Of a stretch of 48,496 nt of DNA, positions 29,442 through 37,967 are shown one piece after another. The notes beneath the pieces are model-generated. The model had not been told where the DNA came from. It made no database searches and saw only the letters and a program-made list of their open reading frames with translations. Source of the stretch: Latilactobacillus fuchuensis DSM 14340 = JCM 11249 (GTDB lineage: Bacteria > Bacillota > Bacilli > Lactobacillales > Lactobacillaceae); assembly GCF_000615805.1 (NCBI RefSeq), contig NZ_BAMJ01000017.1, forward strand, positions 1-48,496, written 5' to 3'. A program made the position numbers and the translations under genes. The first letter of the stretch is position 1. Each line of letters starts with the position of its first letter.

Positions 29442-29876
29442 ATGAAGTTACATGAAATGAAACCAAACGAGGGTGCTCGTGACGTTCGTAAACGTGTCGG
29501 TCGTGGTACATCATCAGGTACTGGTAAGACATCTGGACGTGGACAAAAAGGCCAAAAAGCTCGTAGTAAGGTACGCTTAGGTTTTGAAGGTGGACAAATG
29601 CCTTTATTCCGTCGTATGCCTAAACGCGGGTTCAACAACATCAACCGTAAGGAATATGCTGTTGTTAACTTAAACGATTTGAATCGTTTTGAAGACGGTA
29701 CAGAAATTACACCAGTGATCTTAATCGAAGCTGGCGTGATCAAAAAAGAATTATCAGGCGTTAAGCTATTAGCGAATGGCGAATTAAACAAAAAATTGAA
29801 CATTAAGGTAAGCAAGTATTCTGAAGCTGCAAAAGCTGCTGTAGAAGCTGCTGGCGGTTCAATTGAGGTGATTTAA
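29442..29876 (+). CDS. rplO: 50S ribosomal protein L15 (uL15)
   Basis: A 144-residue late-assembly protein. The glycine- and arginine-rich N-terminal extension ([20 protein letters not shown]) threads into 23S rRNA. GCAAGGAGG precedes the ATG. The secY start codon follows its stop codon with no gap. Confidence 0.97.
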   Translation: MKLHEMKPNEGARDVRKRVGRGTSSGTGKTSGRGQKGQKARSKVRLGFEGGQMPLFRRMPKRGFNNINRKEYAVVNLNDLNRFEDGTEITPVILIEAGVIKKELSGVKLLANGELNKKLNIKVSKYSEAAKAAVEAAGGSIEVI

Positions 29877-31172
29877 TTGCTAAACACATTAAGAAACGCA
29901 TTTAAAGTCAAGGAAATCCGTAGTAAGATTTTGTTCACTTTGGGCGTTTTGATTGTTTATCGTTTAGGTGCACAAATTACAGTACCAGGTGTTAATGCTG
30001 CCGCATTGACTAAGGTGGGCGCAACTGGTTTGATCCCATTGCTTGATACTGTTAGTGGTGGTGGCCTGGCAAACTATTCCATCTTCTCGATGGGTGTTTC
30101 GCCTTTCATCACGGCCCAAATTGTGATTCAATTATTGCAAATGGACATTGTGCCTAAATTTGTTGAATGGAGCAAACAAGGTGAAGTTGGTCGTCGGAAA
30201 CTGAATCAAGTGACCCGCTACTTAACCATCATCTTGTCGTTTATCCAATCGATTGGGATTACTGCTGGGTTTAACTCATTAAGTCAAATGGGCTTGGTGA
30301 AAGATCCTAGTATTAAGACCTTCGTCAGTATCGGGATCATCTTAACGGGTGGGACGATGTTGATTACTTGGTTGGGTGAACAGATTACGGACAAGGGACT
30401 TGGTAATGGGGTGTCAATGATCATCTTTGCAGGGATTATTGCACGTCTACCAAGTGGCTTAAAACAAATCGTCCAAGAACATATCTTAAATGCTAAAGCG
30501 GCTGATATGTGGAAAGGTATTTTATTCGTGGTCGTCTTGATCGTTGCGGTAATCGCAATCGTCATCTTCGTCACGTGGGTTCAACAAGCGAACCGTAAAA
30601 TTCCAATTCAATATACACGTCGTGAAGCTGGTGCAGGTGAAAATAGTTACCTACCACTAAAGGTCAATGTTGCTGGTGTGATTCCCGTTATCTTTGCAAG
30701 TTCATTTATTATGACACCCCAAACAATTTTGATGGCCTTTCAGGCAAGCCACAGTGAAGATACTTGGTTCCAAGTCTTATCCAATATCTTCAGTATGCAA
30801 ACCATGACTGGTTCAATTGTTTATACGGTGCTCATTGTTCTCTTTACCTTCTTCTATGCGTTTGTTCAGGTTAATCCTGAAAAAGTCGCAGAGAACTTGA
30901 CCAAACAAGGGAGTTATATCCCAGGTGTTTGGCCGGGTAAAGGTACCGAGAAATATCTTTCTGGCGTATTGATGCGTCTTTCGACCGTCGGCGCGTTGTT
31001 CCTTGGGGTAATTGCATTATTACCACAACTAGCAGCAAACCTCGGTGGTCTACCTCAATCAATCGGTTTAGGTGGGACTAGTTTACTAATCGTTGTTGGT
31101 GTGGCGCTGGAAAGTACTCGCCAACTCGAAGGGTTACTCATGAAACGCAAGTACGTTGGATTTATTCGATAA
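29877..31172 (+). CDS. secY: preprotein translocase channel SecY
   Basis: A 431-residue channel of the Sec translocon with ten membrane helices. The start is TTG 29877, immediately after the rplO stop (MLNTLRNAFKVKEIRSKIL), with GAGGTGA inside rplO. The plug region GGGLANYSIFSMGVSPFI and the cytoplasmic loop QYTRREAGAGENSYLPLKVN are present. It exports the surface and WxL proteins encoded further right. Codon use is slightly less biased than in its ribosomal neighbours. Confidence 0.97.
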   Translation: MLNTLRNAFKVKEIRSKILFTLGVLIVYRLGAQITVPGVNAAALTKVGATGLIPLLDTVSGGGLANYSIFSMGVSPFITAQIVIQLLQMDIVPKFVEWSKQGEVGRRKLNQVTRYLTIILSFIQSIGITAGFNSLSQMGLVKDPSIKTFVSIGIILTGGTMLITWLGEQITDKGLGNGVSMIIFAGIIARLPSGLKQIVQEHILNAKAADMWKGILFVVVLIVAVIAIVIFVTWVQQANRKIPIQYTRREAGAGENSYLPLKVNVAGVIPVIFASSFIMTPQTILMAFQASHSEDTWFQVLSNIFSMQTMTGSIVYTVLIVLFTFFYAFVQVNPEKVAENLTKQGSYIPGVWPGKGTEKYLSGVLMRLSTVGALFLGVIALLPQLAANLGGLPQSIGLGGTSLLIVVGVALESTRQLEGLLMKRKYVGFIR

Positions 31173-31226
31173 GCAATTATCGTTTAAAAGTATTGAATCC
31201 TTGTTTTTAACTTAGGAGGCAAAGAC

Positions 31227-31883
31227 ATGAATCTCATGTTAATGGGACTTCCAGGCGCTGGTAAGGGAACACAAGCTGAAAAGATTGTTGACGCTTATCA
31301 CATTCCACATATTTCAACTGGGGATATGTTCCGGGCTGCTATGGCCGACCATACTGAACTTGGCGACAAAGCTAAGGCCTATATGGATCAAGGCGCATTG
31401 GTACCAGATGAAGTCACTAACGGAATCGTCGAGGAACGTCTTGGACAACCAGATACTAAAGTCGGTTACCTTTTAGATGGTTTCCCTCGGAATCTCGCTC
31501 AGGCGGAAGCTTTAGCAACCATTACTGATAAATTGAATAAGCCTTTAGATGGCGTGATTAACATTGATGTTGATCCTAAAATCTTAGCTGATCGTTTATC
31601 TGGTCGCTTTATCTGTAGCTCTTGTGGTGCAACGTACCATAAGCTTTACAATCCAACTAAGGTGGAAGGCACTTGTGATCGTTGCGGCGGTCATGACTTC
31701 TTCCAACGAGAAGACGATAAACCGGAAACAGTTAAAAATCGATTGAAGGTCAATATTGAAATGAATACACCTTTACTTGATTTTTATGCTGAACGGAACT
31801 TGCTTTATACGGTAGACGGTAATCAAGAAATTGATGACGTGTTTGCTGCCGTTAAAAAAGTACTTGATACCATTAAAGACTAG
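31227..31883 (+). CDS. adk: adenylate kinase
   Basis: A 218-residue enzyme (ATP + AMP to 2 ADP). The P-loop is [10 protein letters not shown] near residue 7. The lid carries a zinc site, CSSCGATYH and CDRCGG, as in many Gram-positive adenylate kinases. The NMP-binding DGFPRN is intact. TTAGGAGG precedes the ATG. It lies after secY in the usual position. A stem-forming region follows before the infA promoter. Confidence 0.97.
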   Translation: MNLMLMGLPGAGKGTQAEKIVDAYHIPHISTGDMFRAAMADHTELGDKAKAYMDQGALVPDEVTNGIVEERLGQPDTKVGYLLDGFPRNLAQAEALATITDKLNKPLDGVINIDVDPKILADRLSGRFICSSCGATYHKLYNPTKVEGTCDRCGGHDFFQREDDKPETVKNRLKVNIEMNTPLLDFYAERNLLYTVDGNQEIDDVFAAVKKVLDTIKD

Positions 31884-31976
31884 TCATCAACTCAAGTGAT
31901 CTTTTAGGTCATTTCACGTAAAAGCCTGACTGGGGTTAATGACTAATGTTCAGTGCTTTTAAAAACTAAATACTTG

Positions 31977-32034
31977 TGATATAATATCTCGGTATGACAC
32001 TAGCGGTGAGTGCGGAGAGCTCTCACCATTTTTC
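31977..32034 (+). promoter_or_regulatory. infA promoter with attenuator-like hairpin
   Basis: An extended -10, TGaTATAAT, is at 31977-31985. Downstream, inside the transcript, GGTGAG (32005-32010) pairs with CTCACC (32022-32027) and is followed by ATTTTT. That is a terminator between the promoter and infA, 38 bases before the start codon. It may attenuate the distal genes or stop read-through from adk. Confidence 0.55.
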
Positions 32035-32071
32035 TGTATGAATTTTCATAACCACAAGGGGGTACTTTTGC

Positions 32072-32290
32072 GTGGCAAAAGATGACGTCATTGAAATTGA
32101 AGGTAAAGTAACTGATACTTTACCAAATGCAATGTTTAAAGTAGAACTTGAAAATGGTGCAATCATTTTGGCCCACGTGTCTGGTAAGATTCGGAAGAAT
32201 TATATCCGTATTTTGCCCGGTGATCGTGTGACCGTTGAATTGTCACCTTATGATTTGACTAAGGGACGTATTACGTATCGCTTTAAATAG
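32072..32290 (+). CDS. infA: translation initiation factor IF-1
   Basis: A 72-residue OB-fold factor that blocks the 30S A-site during initiation. It starts at GTG 32072 behind AAGGGGGT ([20 protein letters not shown]). [20 protein letters not shown] is the conserved end. It has its own promoter and a possible attenuator upstream. It is linked to rpmJ, rpsM and rpsK as usual. Confidence 0.97.
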   Translation: MAKDDVIEIEGKVTDTLPNAMFKVELENGAIILAHVSGKIRKNYIRILPGDRVTVELSPYDLTKGRITYRFK

Positions 32291-32325
32291 CCTACGTAAC
32301 GATCATATCAAGGAGGTTAGTCGAT

Positions 32326-32442
32326 ATGAAAGTAAGACCATCAGTAAAACCAATGTGTGAACATTGTAAAGTTGTCAAACGAAAAGGCCGCGTCATGATT
32401 ATCTGCGCAGCTAATCCAAAACATAAACAACGTCAAGGTTAA
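32326..32442 (+). CDS. rpmJ: 50S ribosomal protein L36 (bL36)
   Basis: A 38-residue zinc-ribbon protein: [17 protein letters not shown], then [14 protein letters not shown]. Cys11, Cys14, Cys27 and His33 bind zinc. AAGGAGG precedes the ATG. It is placed between infA and rpsM. Confidence 0.96.
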   Translation: MKVRPSVKPMCEHCKVVKRKGRVMIICAANPKHKQRQG

Positions 32443-32471
32443 TAACTAATTAATTAACAGGAGGTGCAAGA

Positions 32472-32837
32472 ATGGCTCGTATCGCAGGTGTGGATTTACC
32501 ACGTGATAAACAAATTGTGATTGCTTTAACATATGTTTTCGGTATCGGAAATACGACTGCCGTTAAAGTCTTAGCTGAAGCTGGCGTCGCAACTGACGTT
32601 CGGACTCGCGACTTAACGCCGGATCAAGAAGACAAGATCCGTAAAGCAGTTGATAACGTTAAAGTTGAAGGCGATCTTCGTCGTGAAGTAAGCCTAAACA
32701 TCAAACGTCTACAAGAAATTGGTTCTTATCGTGGCATGCGTCATCGTCGTGGTTTACCAGTTCGTGGACAAAACACGAAAAACAATGCTCGTACTCGTAA
32801 GGGCAAAAAAGTTTCAATCGCAGGTAAGAAGAAATAA
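32472..32837 (+). CDS. rpsM: 30S ribosomal protein S13 (uS13)
   Basis: A 121-residue head protein that contacts P-site tRNA and bridges to the 50[21 protein letters not shown] and [20 protein letters not shown] are typical. The basic tail is complete. AGGAGGTG precedes the ATG. Confidence 0.97.
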   Translation: MARIAGVDLPRDKQIVIALTYVFGIGNTTAVKVLAEAGVATDVRTRDLTPDQEDKIRKAVDNVKVEGDLRREVSLNIKRLQEIGSYRGMRHRRGLPVRGQNTKNNARTRKGKKVSIAGKKK

Positions 32838-32860
32838 TCAGTAAAAGGAGGTTATAATTT

Positions 32861-33253
32861 ATGGCAAACAAGAAAAATGCACCACGTAAGCGTCGTGTAA
32901 AGAAAAATATCGAAGCCGGTGTGGCACATATTCATTCAACATTCAATAACACCCTTGTAATGATCACTGATCCTCAAGGCAATGCGATTGCATGGGCGTC
33001 TGCTGGTTCATTGGGCTTTAAAGGTAGTCGTAAGTCAACACCTTTTGCTGCTCAAATGGCTGCAGAAGCTGCTGGTAAAGAAGCGATGGAACATGGCATG
33101 AAAGCTGTTGAAGTTGCTGTTAAAGGACCTGGTTCAGGCCGTGAAGCTGCAATTCGCTCATTACAAGCAACTGGGTTAGATGTTACTGCTATTCGCGACG
33201 TAACGCCAGTTCCTCATAATGGATCTCGTCCTCCAAAACGCCGTCGTGTTTAG
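32861..33253 (+). CDS. rpsK: 30S ribosomal protein S11 (uS11)
   Basis: A 130-residue platform protein. [20 protein letters not shown] and the basic end [17 protein letters not shown] are conserved. AAAGGAGG precedes the ATG. It is followed by rpoA after 83 bp with no separate promoter recognised. Confidence 0.97.
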   Translation: MANKKNAPRKRRVKKNIEAGVAHIHSTFNNTLVMITDPQGNAIAWASAGSLGFKGSRKSTPFAAQMAAEAAGKEAMEHGMKAVEVAVKGPGSGREAAIRSLQATGLDVTAIRDVTPVPHNGSRPPKRRRV

Positions 33254-33336
33254 TCTGGGCTACGCTTCATTTTGAGACAAACTGAAACGTGTTCACGTAT
33301 AAACACTTCTCGTTTTGAAAGGGGTAAAAGATAAGA

Positions 33337-34275
33337 ATGATCGAATTTGAAAAACCAAACATTACAAAGGTTGATGAAAGTACTAACTACGGTAAGTTCG
33401 TTGTTGAACCACTTGAACGTGGATACGGTACGACTTTAGGTAACTCTTTACGTCGTATTCTTTTAGCATCATTACCAGGTACTGCTGTCACAGACATTCA
33501 AATTGATGGCGTTTTGCATGAATTCTCAACAATTGATGGCGTCTTAGAAGACGTTACGCAAATCATTTTGAATGTCAAAAAATTAGCACTTAAATTGCAT
33601 GTTGAAGAAGACAAAACAATCGAAATCGATGTTAAGGGACCAGCAACAGTAACTGCTGCTGATATCGTAGCTGATGACGACGTTGAAGTCTTAAATACTG
33701 ATCAATATATTTGTACAGTAGCTGAAGGCGGCAATTTCCACGTGCGGATGACAGTTAAAAAAGGCCGTGGCTATGTTGCTGCTGATCAAAACAAATCAGA
33801 CGATATGCCAATTGGTGTTTTGCCAATCGACTCAATTTATACCCCAATCAGTCGTGTTAACTATCAAGTAGAAAGTACACGTGTTGGTCGTCGCAACGAT
33901 TTCGACAAGTTAACACTTGATGTTTGGACTAATGGTTCCATCAGTCCTAGAGAAGCTATTAGCTTAGCTGCGAAGATTATGACAGAGCATTTGGCGATCT
34001 TTGTTGACCTGACTGATGAAGCGAAAAATGCTGAAATCATGGTCGAAAAAGAAGAGACGCATAAAGAAAAAATGCTTGAAATGACAATTGAAGAGTTAGA
34101 TCTTTCTGTTCGTTCATACAACTGTTTGAAACGCGCTGGGATCAACACTGTTCAAGAGTTAACTGACAAATCAGAAGCAGATATGATGAAAGTTAGAAAC
34201 CTTGGCCGTAAGTCTTTAGAAGAAGTTAAGAACAAATTATTTGATCTTGGCTTGGGCTTACGTACTGAAGAATAA
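33337..34275 (+). CDS. rpoA: RNA polymerase alpha subunit
   Basis: A 312-residue alpha subunit. The N-terminal dimerisation domain includes [21 protein letters not shown] flexible linker at about 230-245 is followed by the C-terminal domain ([20 protein letters not shown] and [15 protein letters not shown]) that binds UP elements and activators. GAAAGGGGT precedes the ATG. It lies between rpsK and rplQ as usual. Confidence 0.97.
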   Translation: MIEFEKPNITKVDESTNYGKFVVEPLERGYGTTLGNSLRRILLASLPGTAVTDIQIDGVLHEFSTIDGVLEDVTQIILNVKKLALKLHVEEDKTIEIDVKGPATVTAADIVADDDVEVLNTDQYICTVAEGGNFHVRMTVKKGRGYVAADQNKSDDMPIGVLPIDSIYTPISRVNYQVESTRVGRRNDFDKLTLDVWTNGSISPREAISLAAKIMTEHLAIFVDLTDEAKNAEIMVEKEETHKEKMLEMTIEELDLSVRSYNCLKRAGINTVQELTDKSEADMMKVRNLGRKSLEEVKNKLFDLGLGLRTEE

Positions 34276-34301
34276 ACTAGTAAGAAGGAGGGACTCCATT
34301 C

Positions 34302-34682
34302 ATGGGTTATCGTAAATTAGGTCGCGACAGCGCTCATCGTAAAGCAATGTTACGTTCATTGACAACAGATTTAATCATCAACGAACGCATTGTAACGACT
34401 GAAGCTCGCGCCAAAGAACTTCGTAAAGTAACTGAAAAAATGATCACTTTAGGTAAACGCGGTGATTTACACGCTCGTCGTCAAGCGGCAGCATTCGTTC
34501 GTAACGAAATTGCTGATATTCGCGAAGAAGAAGAAGCTGTAATCGTACAATCTGCTTTACAAAAGTTATTTAGTGACATTGCTCCACGTTATGCTGAAAG
34601 AAATGGTGGTTACACACGTATTCTTAAAACAGCCCCTCGTCGTGGTGACGGTGCATTAATGGTGATTATTGAATTAGTTTAA
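34302..34682 (+). CDS. rplQ: 50S ribosomal protein L17 (bL17)
   Basis: A 126-residue protein at the tunnel exit. [20 protein letters not shown] is the universal start and [13 protein letters not shown] the end. AGAAGGAGGG precedes the ATG. It is the last gene of the ribosomal cluster; a structured region and a terminator follow. Confidence 0.97.
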   Translation: MGYRKLGRDSAHRKAMLRSLTTDLIINERIVTTEARAKELRKVTEKMITLGKRGDLHARRQAAAFVRNEIADIREEEEAVIVQSALQKLFSDIAPRYAERNGGYTRILKTAPRRGDGALMVIIELV

Positions 34683-34702
34683 TCACACATAATGATTTTA
34701 GA

Positions 34703-34801
34703 TCATTTGATCGATGAGACAGGGCGTCATGATGCTGGGGTAACCCAAGTCTAGTCCTAAGGTGTCGTTAGCAAGTCAGCGGCACTTTCATCGATTGATG
34801 A
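34703..34801 (+). ncRNA. candidate structured RNA after rplQ
   Basis: TCAT plus ATCGATGA (34703-34717) pair with TCATCGAT plus ATGA (34788-34801), closing a 99-base region. Inside are TGGG-GTAA-CCCA (a GNRA-type tetraloop hairpin) and GTGTCGT/GCGGCAC (with wobbles). This makes a multi-branch fold directly before the operon terminator. It may be a 3' UTR element, a processed small RNA, or a leader acting on the ecf genes. No known class is recognised. Confidence 0.4.
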
Positions 34802-34812
34802 TTTACATAAAC

Positions 34813-34851
34813 AAACGTCTAATGCTGGTCAAACAGCGTTAGGCGTTTTTT
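34813..34851 (+). terminator. terminator of the ribosomal operon
   Basis: AACGTCTAATGCTG pairs with CAGCGTTAGGCGTT around GTCAAA and is followed by a T-run. Confidence 0.9.
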
Positions 34852-34883
34852 GTGTTGTGCATGTCATTTGTGCAACTCAGAAG

Positions 34884-34944
34884 TTTTACCAGTATACTTC
34901 TAAAAGTTCGAAAAATCAGAAGTTTTAGAAGTATGTTTCTAAAA
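34884..34944. promoter_or_regulatory. two tandem 22-bp palindromic operator-like sites
   Basis: TTTTACCA-N6-TTCTAAAA (34884-34905) and TTTTAGAA-N6-TTCTAAAA (34923-34944) are related palindromes. Each is part of a longer near-repeat beginning CAGAAG. The second one can also fold as a hairpin through CAGA/TCTG ends. They lie between the ribosomal terminator and the ecfA1 start, as expected for a dimeric repressor. No matching site occurs elsewhere in the window that I can see. Confidence 0.5.
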
Positions 34945-35049
34945 CTCTGGGAAAGTATCAATTTTAACAACTAAATTTTAATAAATTACTTTAAAATAAT
35001 GGTCAAACCTAAATTTAGAACGGTCAATGCCAAAAAGTCACCTATCGTA

Positions 35050-35058
35050 TGCTAAAAT
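35050..35058 (+). promoter_or_regulatory. extended -10 promoter of the ecf genes
   Basis: TGcTAAAAT is an extended -10 about 55 bp before ecfA1. No good -35 is seen. The palindromes at 34884-34944 lie more than 100 bp upstream. Confidence 0.4.
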
Positions 35059-35112
35059 AGAAGTTATCAAATTCGCATTTTTGCGATTTAAATTCAAAAG
35101 AAAAATGGGTTA

Positions 35113-35964
35113 ATGTTGATGAATTCAAAAAAAATCATCCAAGTTGAACATTTAAAATATGAATATCCCCAGTCCAACCAACATTTGGCACTCAATGATT
35201 TGTCAGTCGAGATTAATGCCGGCGAATGGGTTGCGATTATTGGCCACAACGGGAGTGGTAAAAGTACGTTTGCGAAATCGCTCAATGGTCTATTAGATTT
35301 GCAAAACGGTTCGATTGTGATTGATGGCCTCCCGCTAGCGATGGAAACCGTTTGGGAGATTCGCAAAAAAATCGGCATGGTCTTCCAAAATCCCGATAAT
35401 CAATTTGTCGGAGCGACGGTTGAAGATGATGTCGCGTTCGGTCTTGAGAACCAAGGTATCGAACGGGCAATTATGCAGACGCGGGTCACCGATGCGATTG
35501 AACGGGTGGGCATGACCGATTATACGAAACGCGAACCAAGTCGTTTATCCGGTGGTCAGAAACAACGCGTTGCCTTGGCGGGAATCATCGCCCAACAACC
35601 CGAAATTCTGATTCTCGACGAAGCGACGAGCATGCTTGATCCCGAGGGTCGCCGCGAAGTCTTAGAGACGATTCATCAGTTGAAACAAGAAACCAATATG
35701 ACGGTGTTGTCGATTACCCATGATATTGATGAAGCCGCGAGTGCGGACCGAATCATCATTTTGGATGACGGGCAAGTCGTTGATCAAGGGACACCGGCCG
35801 AGATTTTTGCGTACGGTCAGCGGTTAATGGCGCTCGGGCTCGATGTGCCCTATCCTGAAAAACTCAAAGCGGCGTTAACGACACTGGCAGTACCTATGCC
35901 GAGTGAATACCTGACAACGGAAAGGATGGTTGATTACTTATGGACATTACATTCAAAGATGTAA
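35113..35964 (+). CDS. ecfA1: ECF transporter ATPase A1
   Basis: A 283-residue ABC ATPase that powers vitamin and cofactor uptake by energy-coupling-factor transporters. It has Walker [10 protein letters not shown], the Q-loop FQNPDNQF, the signature LSGGQKQR, Walker B ILILDEAT and the H-loop SITHD. The start is ATG 35113 or 35119; the ribosome binding site is weak in either case. It overlaps ecfA2 by 25 bp. The group is encoded right after the ribosomal cluster, as in many lactobacilli. The substrate-binding S components are encoded elsewhere. Confidence 0.95.
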   Translation: MLMNSKKIIQVEHLKYEYPQSNQHLALNDLSVEINAGEWVAIIGHNGSGKSTFAKSLNGLLDLQNGSIVIDGLPLAMETVWEIRKKIGMVFQNPDNQFVGATVEDDVAFGLENQGIERAIMQTRVTDAIERVGMTDYTKREPSRLSGGQKQRVALAGIIAQQPEILILDEATSMLDPEGRREVLETIHQLKQETNMTVLSITHDIDEAASADRIIILDDGQVVDQGTPAEIFAYGQRLMALGLDVPYPEKLKAALTTLAVPMPSEYLTTERMVDYLWTLHSKM

Positions 35965-36815
35965 GTTACACCTACCAACCAGGCACGCCTTTTCAAGGAC
36001 TTGGTCTAGAACACGTTAGTTTGACGATTGAATCTGGATCGTACACCGCGATTATCGGGCACACCGGTAGTGGCAAATCGACGTTGCTGCAACATCTAAA
36101 CGCATTGCTTAAACCAACGGCGGGTGTGGTTCAGATTGGTGATCGCGAAATCACGCCCGAAACCAATAATAAAAATCTGAAAGCCATTCGTCAAAAAGTC
36201 GGGATGGTCTTTCAGTTTCCCGAAAGTCAGTTATTCGAAGCAACGGTTCAAAAGGATATCGCGTTCGGTCCACAAAACTTCGGCGTACCTGAAGCAGAAG
36301 CGATGGCACGTGCTATTCATATGGTGGAACTGGTCGGGTTACCCGCTGACGTTTTAGAAAAATCGCCGTTTGATTTATCCGGAGGACAGATGCGTCGGGT
36401 TGCGATTGCCGGCGTACTAGCGATGCAACCGGAAGTTTTAGTGTTGGACGAACCAACGGCGGGACTTGATCCGGTCGGTCGGCGCGAGATGATGGCGTTG
36501 TTTACCCGACTTCACGAAGAACAGGGTATGACGATTGTGATGGTCACCCACCAGATGGACGATGTCGCCAACTACGCGAATCACGTGATTGTGCTCGAGA
36601 ACGGTCAACTTGCCAAAAGTGGGACGCCACGTGAAATCTTTGCGGATCCAGCATGGTTAACGGCGAAACATTTGGGCTTACCGACGACGACACAATTCGC
36701 GCAAGCTTTAATCCAAAAAGGGTTCGTGTTCGATCAAGTGCCATTAACGGAACACGAATTAGCGGCGATGCTTCAAGCCCAACTGCCAAGTAAAGTGGGT
36801 GAACGCCGTGAATAA
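35940..36815 (+). CDS. ecfA2: ECF transporter ATPase A2
   Basis: A 291-residue partner ATPase. It has Walker [10 protein letters not shown], the Q-loop [10 protein letters not shown], the signature LSGGQMRR, Walker B VLVLDEPT and the H-loop VMVTHQ. The start at 35940 lies within the end of ecfA1, with GGAAAGGATGG upstream. It forms a heterodimer with EcfA1 on the EcfT scaffold. GC content is a little higher than in the ribosomal genes. Confidence 0.95.
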   Translation: MDITFKDVSYTYQPGTPFQGLGLEHVSLTIESGSYTAIIGHTGSGKSTLLQHLNALLKPTAGVVQIGDREITPETNNKNLKAIRQKVGMVFQFPESQLFEATVQKDIAFGPQNFGVPEAEAMARAIHMVELVGLPADVLEKSPFDLSGGQMRRVAIAGVLAMQPEVLVLDEPTAGLDPVGRREMMALFTRLHEEQGMTIVMVTHQMDDVANYANHVIVLENGQLAKSGTPREIFADPAWLTAKHLGLPTTTQFAQALIQKGFVFDQVPLTEHELAAMLQAQLPSKVGERRE

Positions 36816-37599
36816 ATTAATTCTAGGCCGCTTTATGCCGGGCGATTCGATTTTACATCGGATGGATCCGCGCGCCAAGTTAGTCGCCAGTTTCTATTAC
36901 ATCGGGATTATTTTCTTAGCCCGTTCATGGCCGGCGTACGCCGTCTTATTCGTCTTCACGATGTCGTTAGTACTGATATCGAAAATCAAACTCGATTTCT
37001 TTATTAAAGGGGTACGGCCATTACTCTGGTTGATTCTCTTTACGGTCTTGCTCCAAATCTTCTTCACCCGCGGCGGTCACATCTATTGGCAATGGGGTTT
37101 TCTGACCTTGACGCGCTACGGGTTACTGAATGGGGCCTACATCTTCATGCGATTCGTCTTGATTATCTTCATGTCGACCTTGTTGACCTTAACGACACCG
37201 CCGTTATCCTTAGCCGATGCGATTGAATCGCTGCTTAAACCGTTAAAAGCCATTCGTTTTCCAGTTTATGAAGTGGCGTTGATGTTATCAATCGCGTTAC
37301 GTTTTGTGCCGACGTTAATGGATGAAACGACTAAAATCATGAACGCGCAACGTGCGCGCGGGGTTGATTTCGGTGAGGGTGGTTTATTCAAACAGATGAA
37401 GGCCATCGTACCGATTCTGATTCCACTCTTCGTCAGCAGTTTTAACCGCGCTGATGACCTCGCCACGGCGATGGAAGCCCGCGGTTACCAAGGTGGCGAA
37501 GGCCGCAGTAAGTATCGCATCTTGAAATGGCAAACCATGGATAGTTTAGCGATGGTTGCGATGGCCATTTTAACCGTCATCTTGATTGTTTTGCGCTAA
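36808..37599 (+). CDS. ecfT: ECF transporter membrane scaffold T
   Basis: A 263-residue integral membrane protein. Two ATPase-coupling Ala-Arg-Gly signatures are visible: [10 protein letters not shown] and [10 protein letters not shown]. Six to seven membrane segments are present. GTG 36808 gives the usual family start [20 protein letters not shown]; an in-frame GTG at 36799 adds three residues. It overlaps ecfA2 by eight bases. In many relatives truA, rplM and rpsI follow; here a terminator and a WxL cluster follow instead. Confidence 0.93.
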   Translation: MNKLILGRFMPGDSILHRMDPRAKLVASFYYIGIIFLARSWPAYAVLFVFTMSLVLISKIKLDFFIKGVRPLLWLILFTVLLQIFFTRGGHIYWQWGFLTLTRYGLLNGAYIFMRFVLIIFMSTLLTLTTPPLSLADAIESLLKPLKAIRFPVYEVALMLSIALRFVPTLMDETTKIMNAQRARGVDFGEGGLFKQMKAIVPILIPLFVSSFNRADDLATAMEARGYQGGEGRSKYRILKWQTMDSLAMVAMAILTVILIVLR

Positions 37600-37627
37600 T
37601 AAATATCAACTAAATCATATTAAGTTA

Positions 37628-37664
37628 AACACCTTATCCATATTCACGGATAGGGTGTTTTTGC
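37628..37664 (+). terminator. terminator after ecfT
   Basis: AACACCTTATCC pairs with GGATAGGGTGTT around an eight-base loop, followed by a T-run. Confidence 0.88.
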
Positions 37665-37851
37665 GTTGTTTTTGGATAATTAGTTGAAGGGGTAACTAAT
37701 TAACTTGCGAAGAAGTCGGACTTTACAAGTATTTAAAATAGTCAAAAATCACTAATTAACCACCTTAATTTAACGCTAGCTTCATCTATTTGTTAGTAAA
37801 TTCTTATAAAAACCATGATTATTGGGGATGAACTTACAAGTTTGTCACTTC

Positions 37852-37879
37852 GATTGACTTGTATCGTCAATCTTATAGA
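37852..37879 (+). promoter_or_regulatory. palindromic operator-like site in the WxL operon promoter region
   Basis: GATTGAC (37852-37858) and GTCAATC (37866-37872) form a perfect 7-bp palindrome with a seven-base gap. It contains a TTGACT (-35 like) and is followed by TATAGA at 37874-37879, although the 14-bp spacing is short for a standard promoter. The region 37665-37967 has no gene. A MarR-type dimer could bind such a palindrome, and a MarR gene lies at 44843. Confidence 0.4.
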
Positions 37880-37967
37880 CTTTGCTGTGTTGAAAAAATT
37901 AGGGACCTTAAATAACTAGGTTAATTAAAAATCAACGTTCGAAGAATCGATCGGGGGAGTTAATCAG

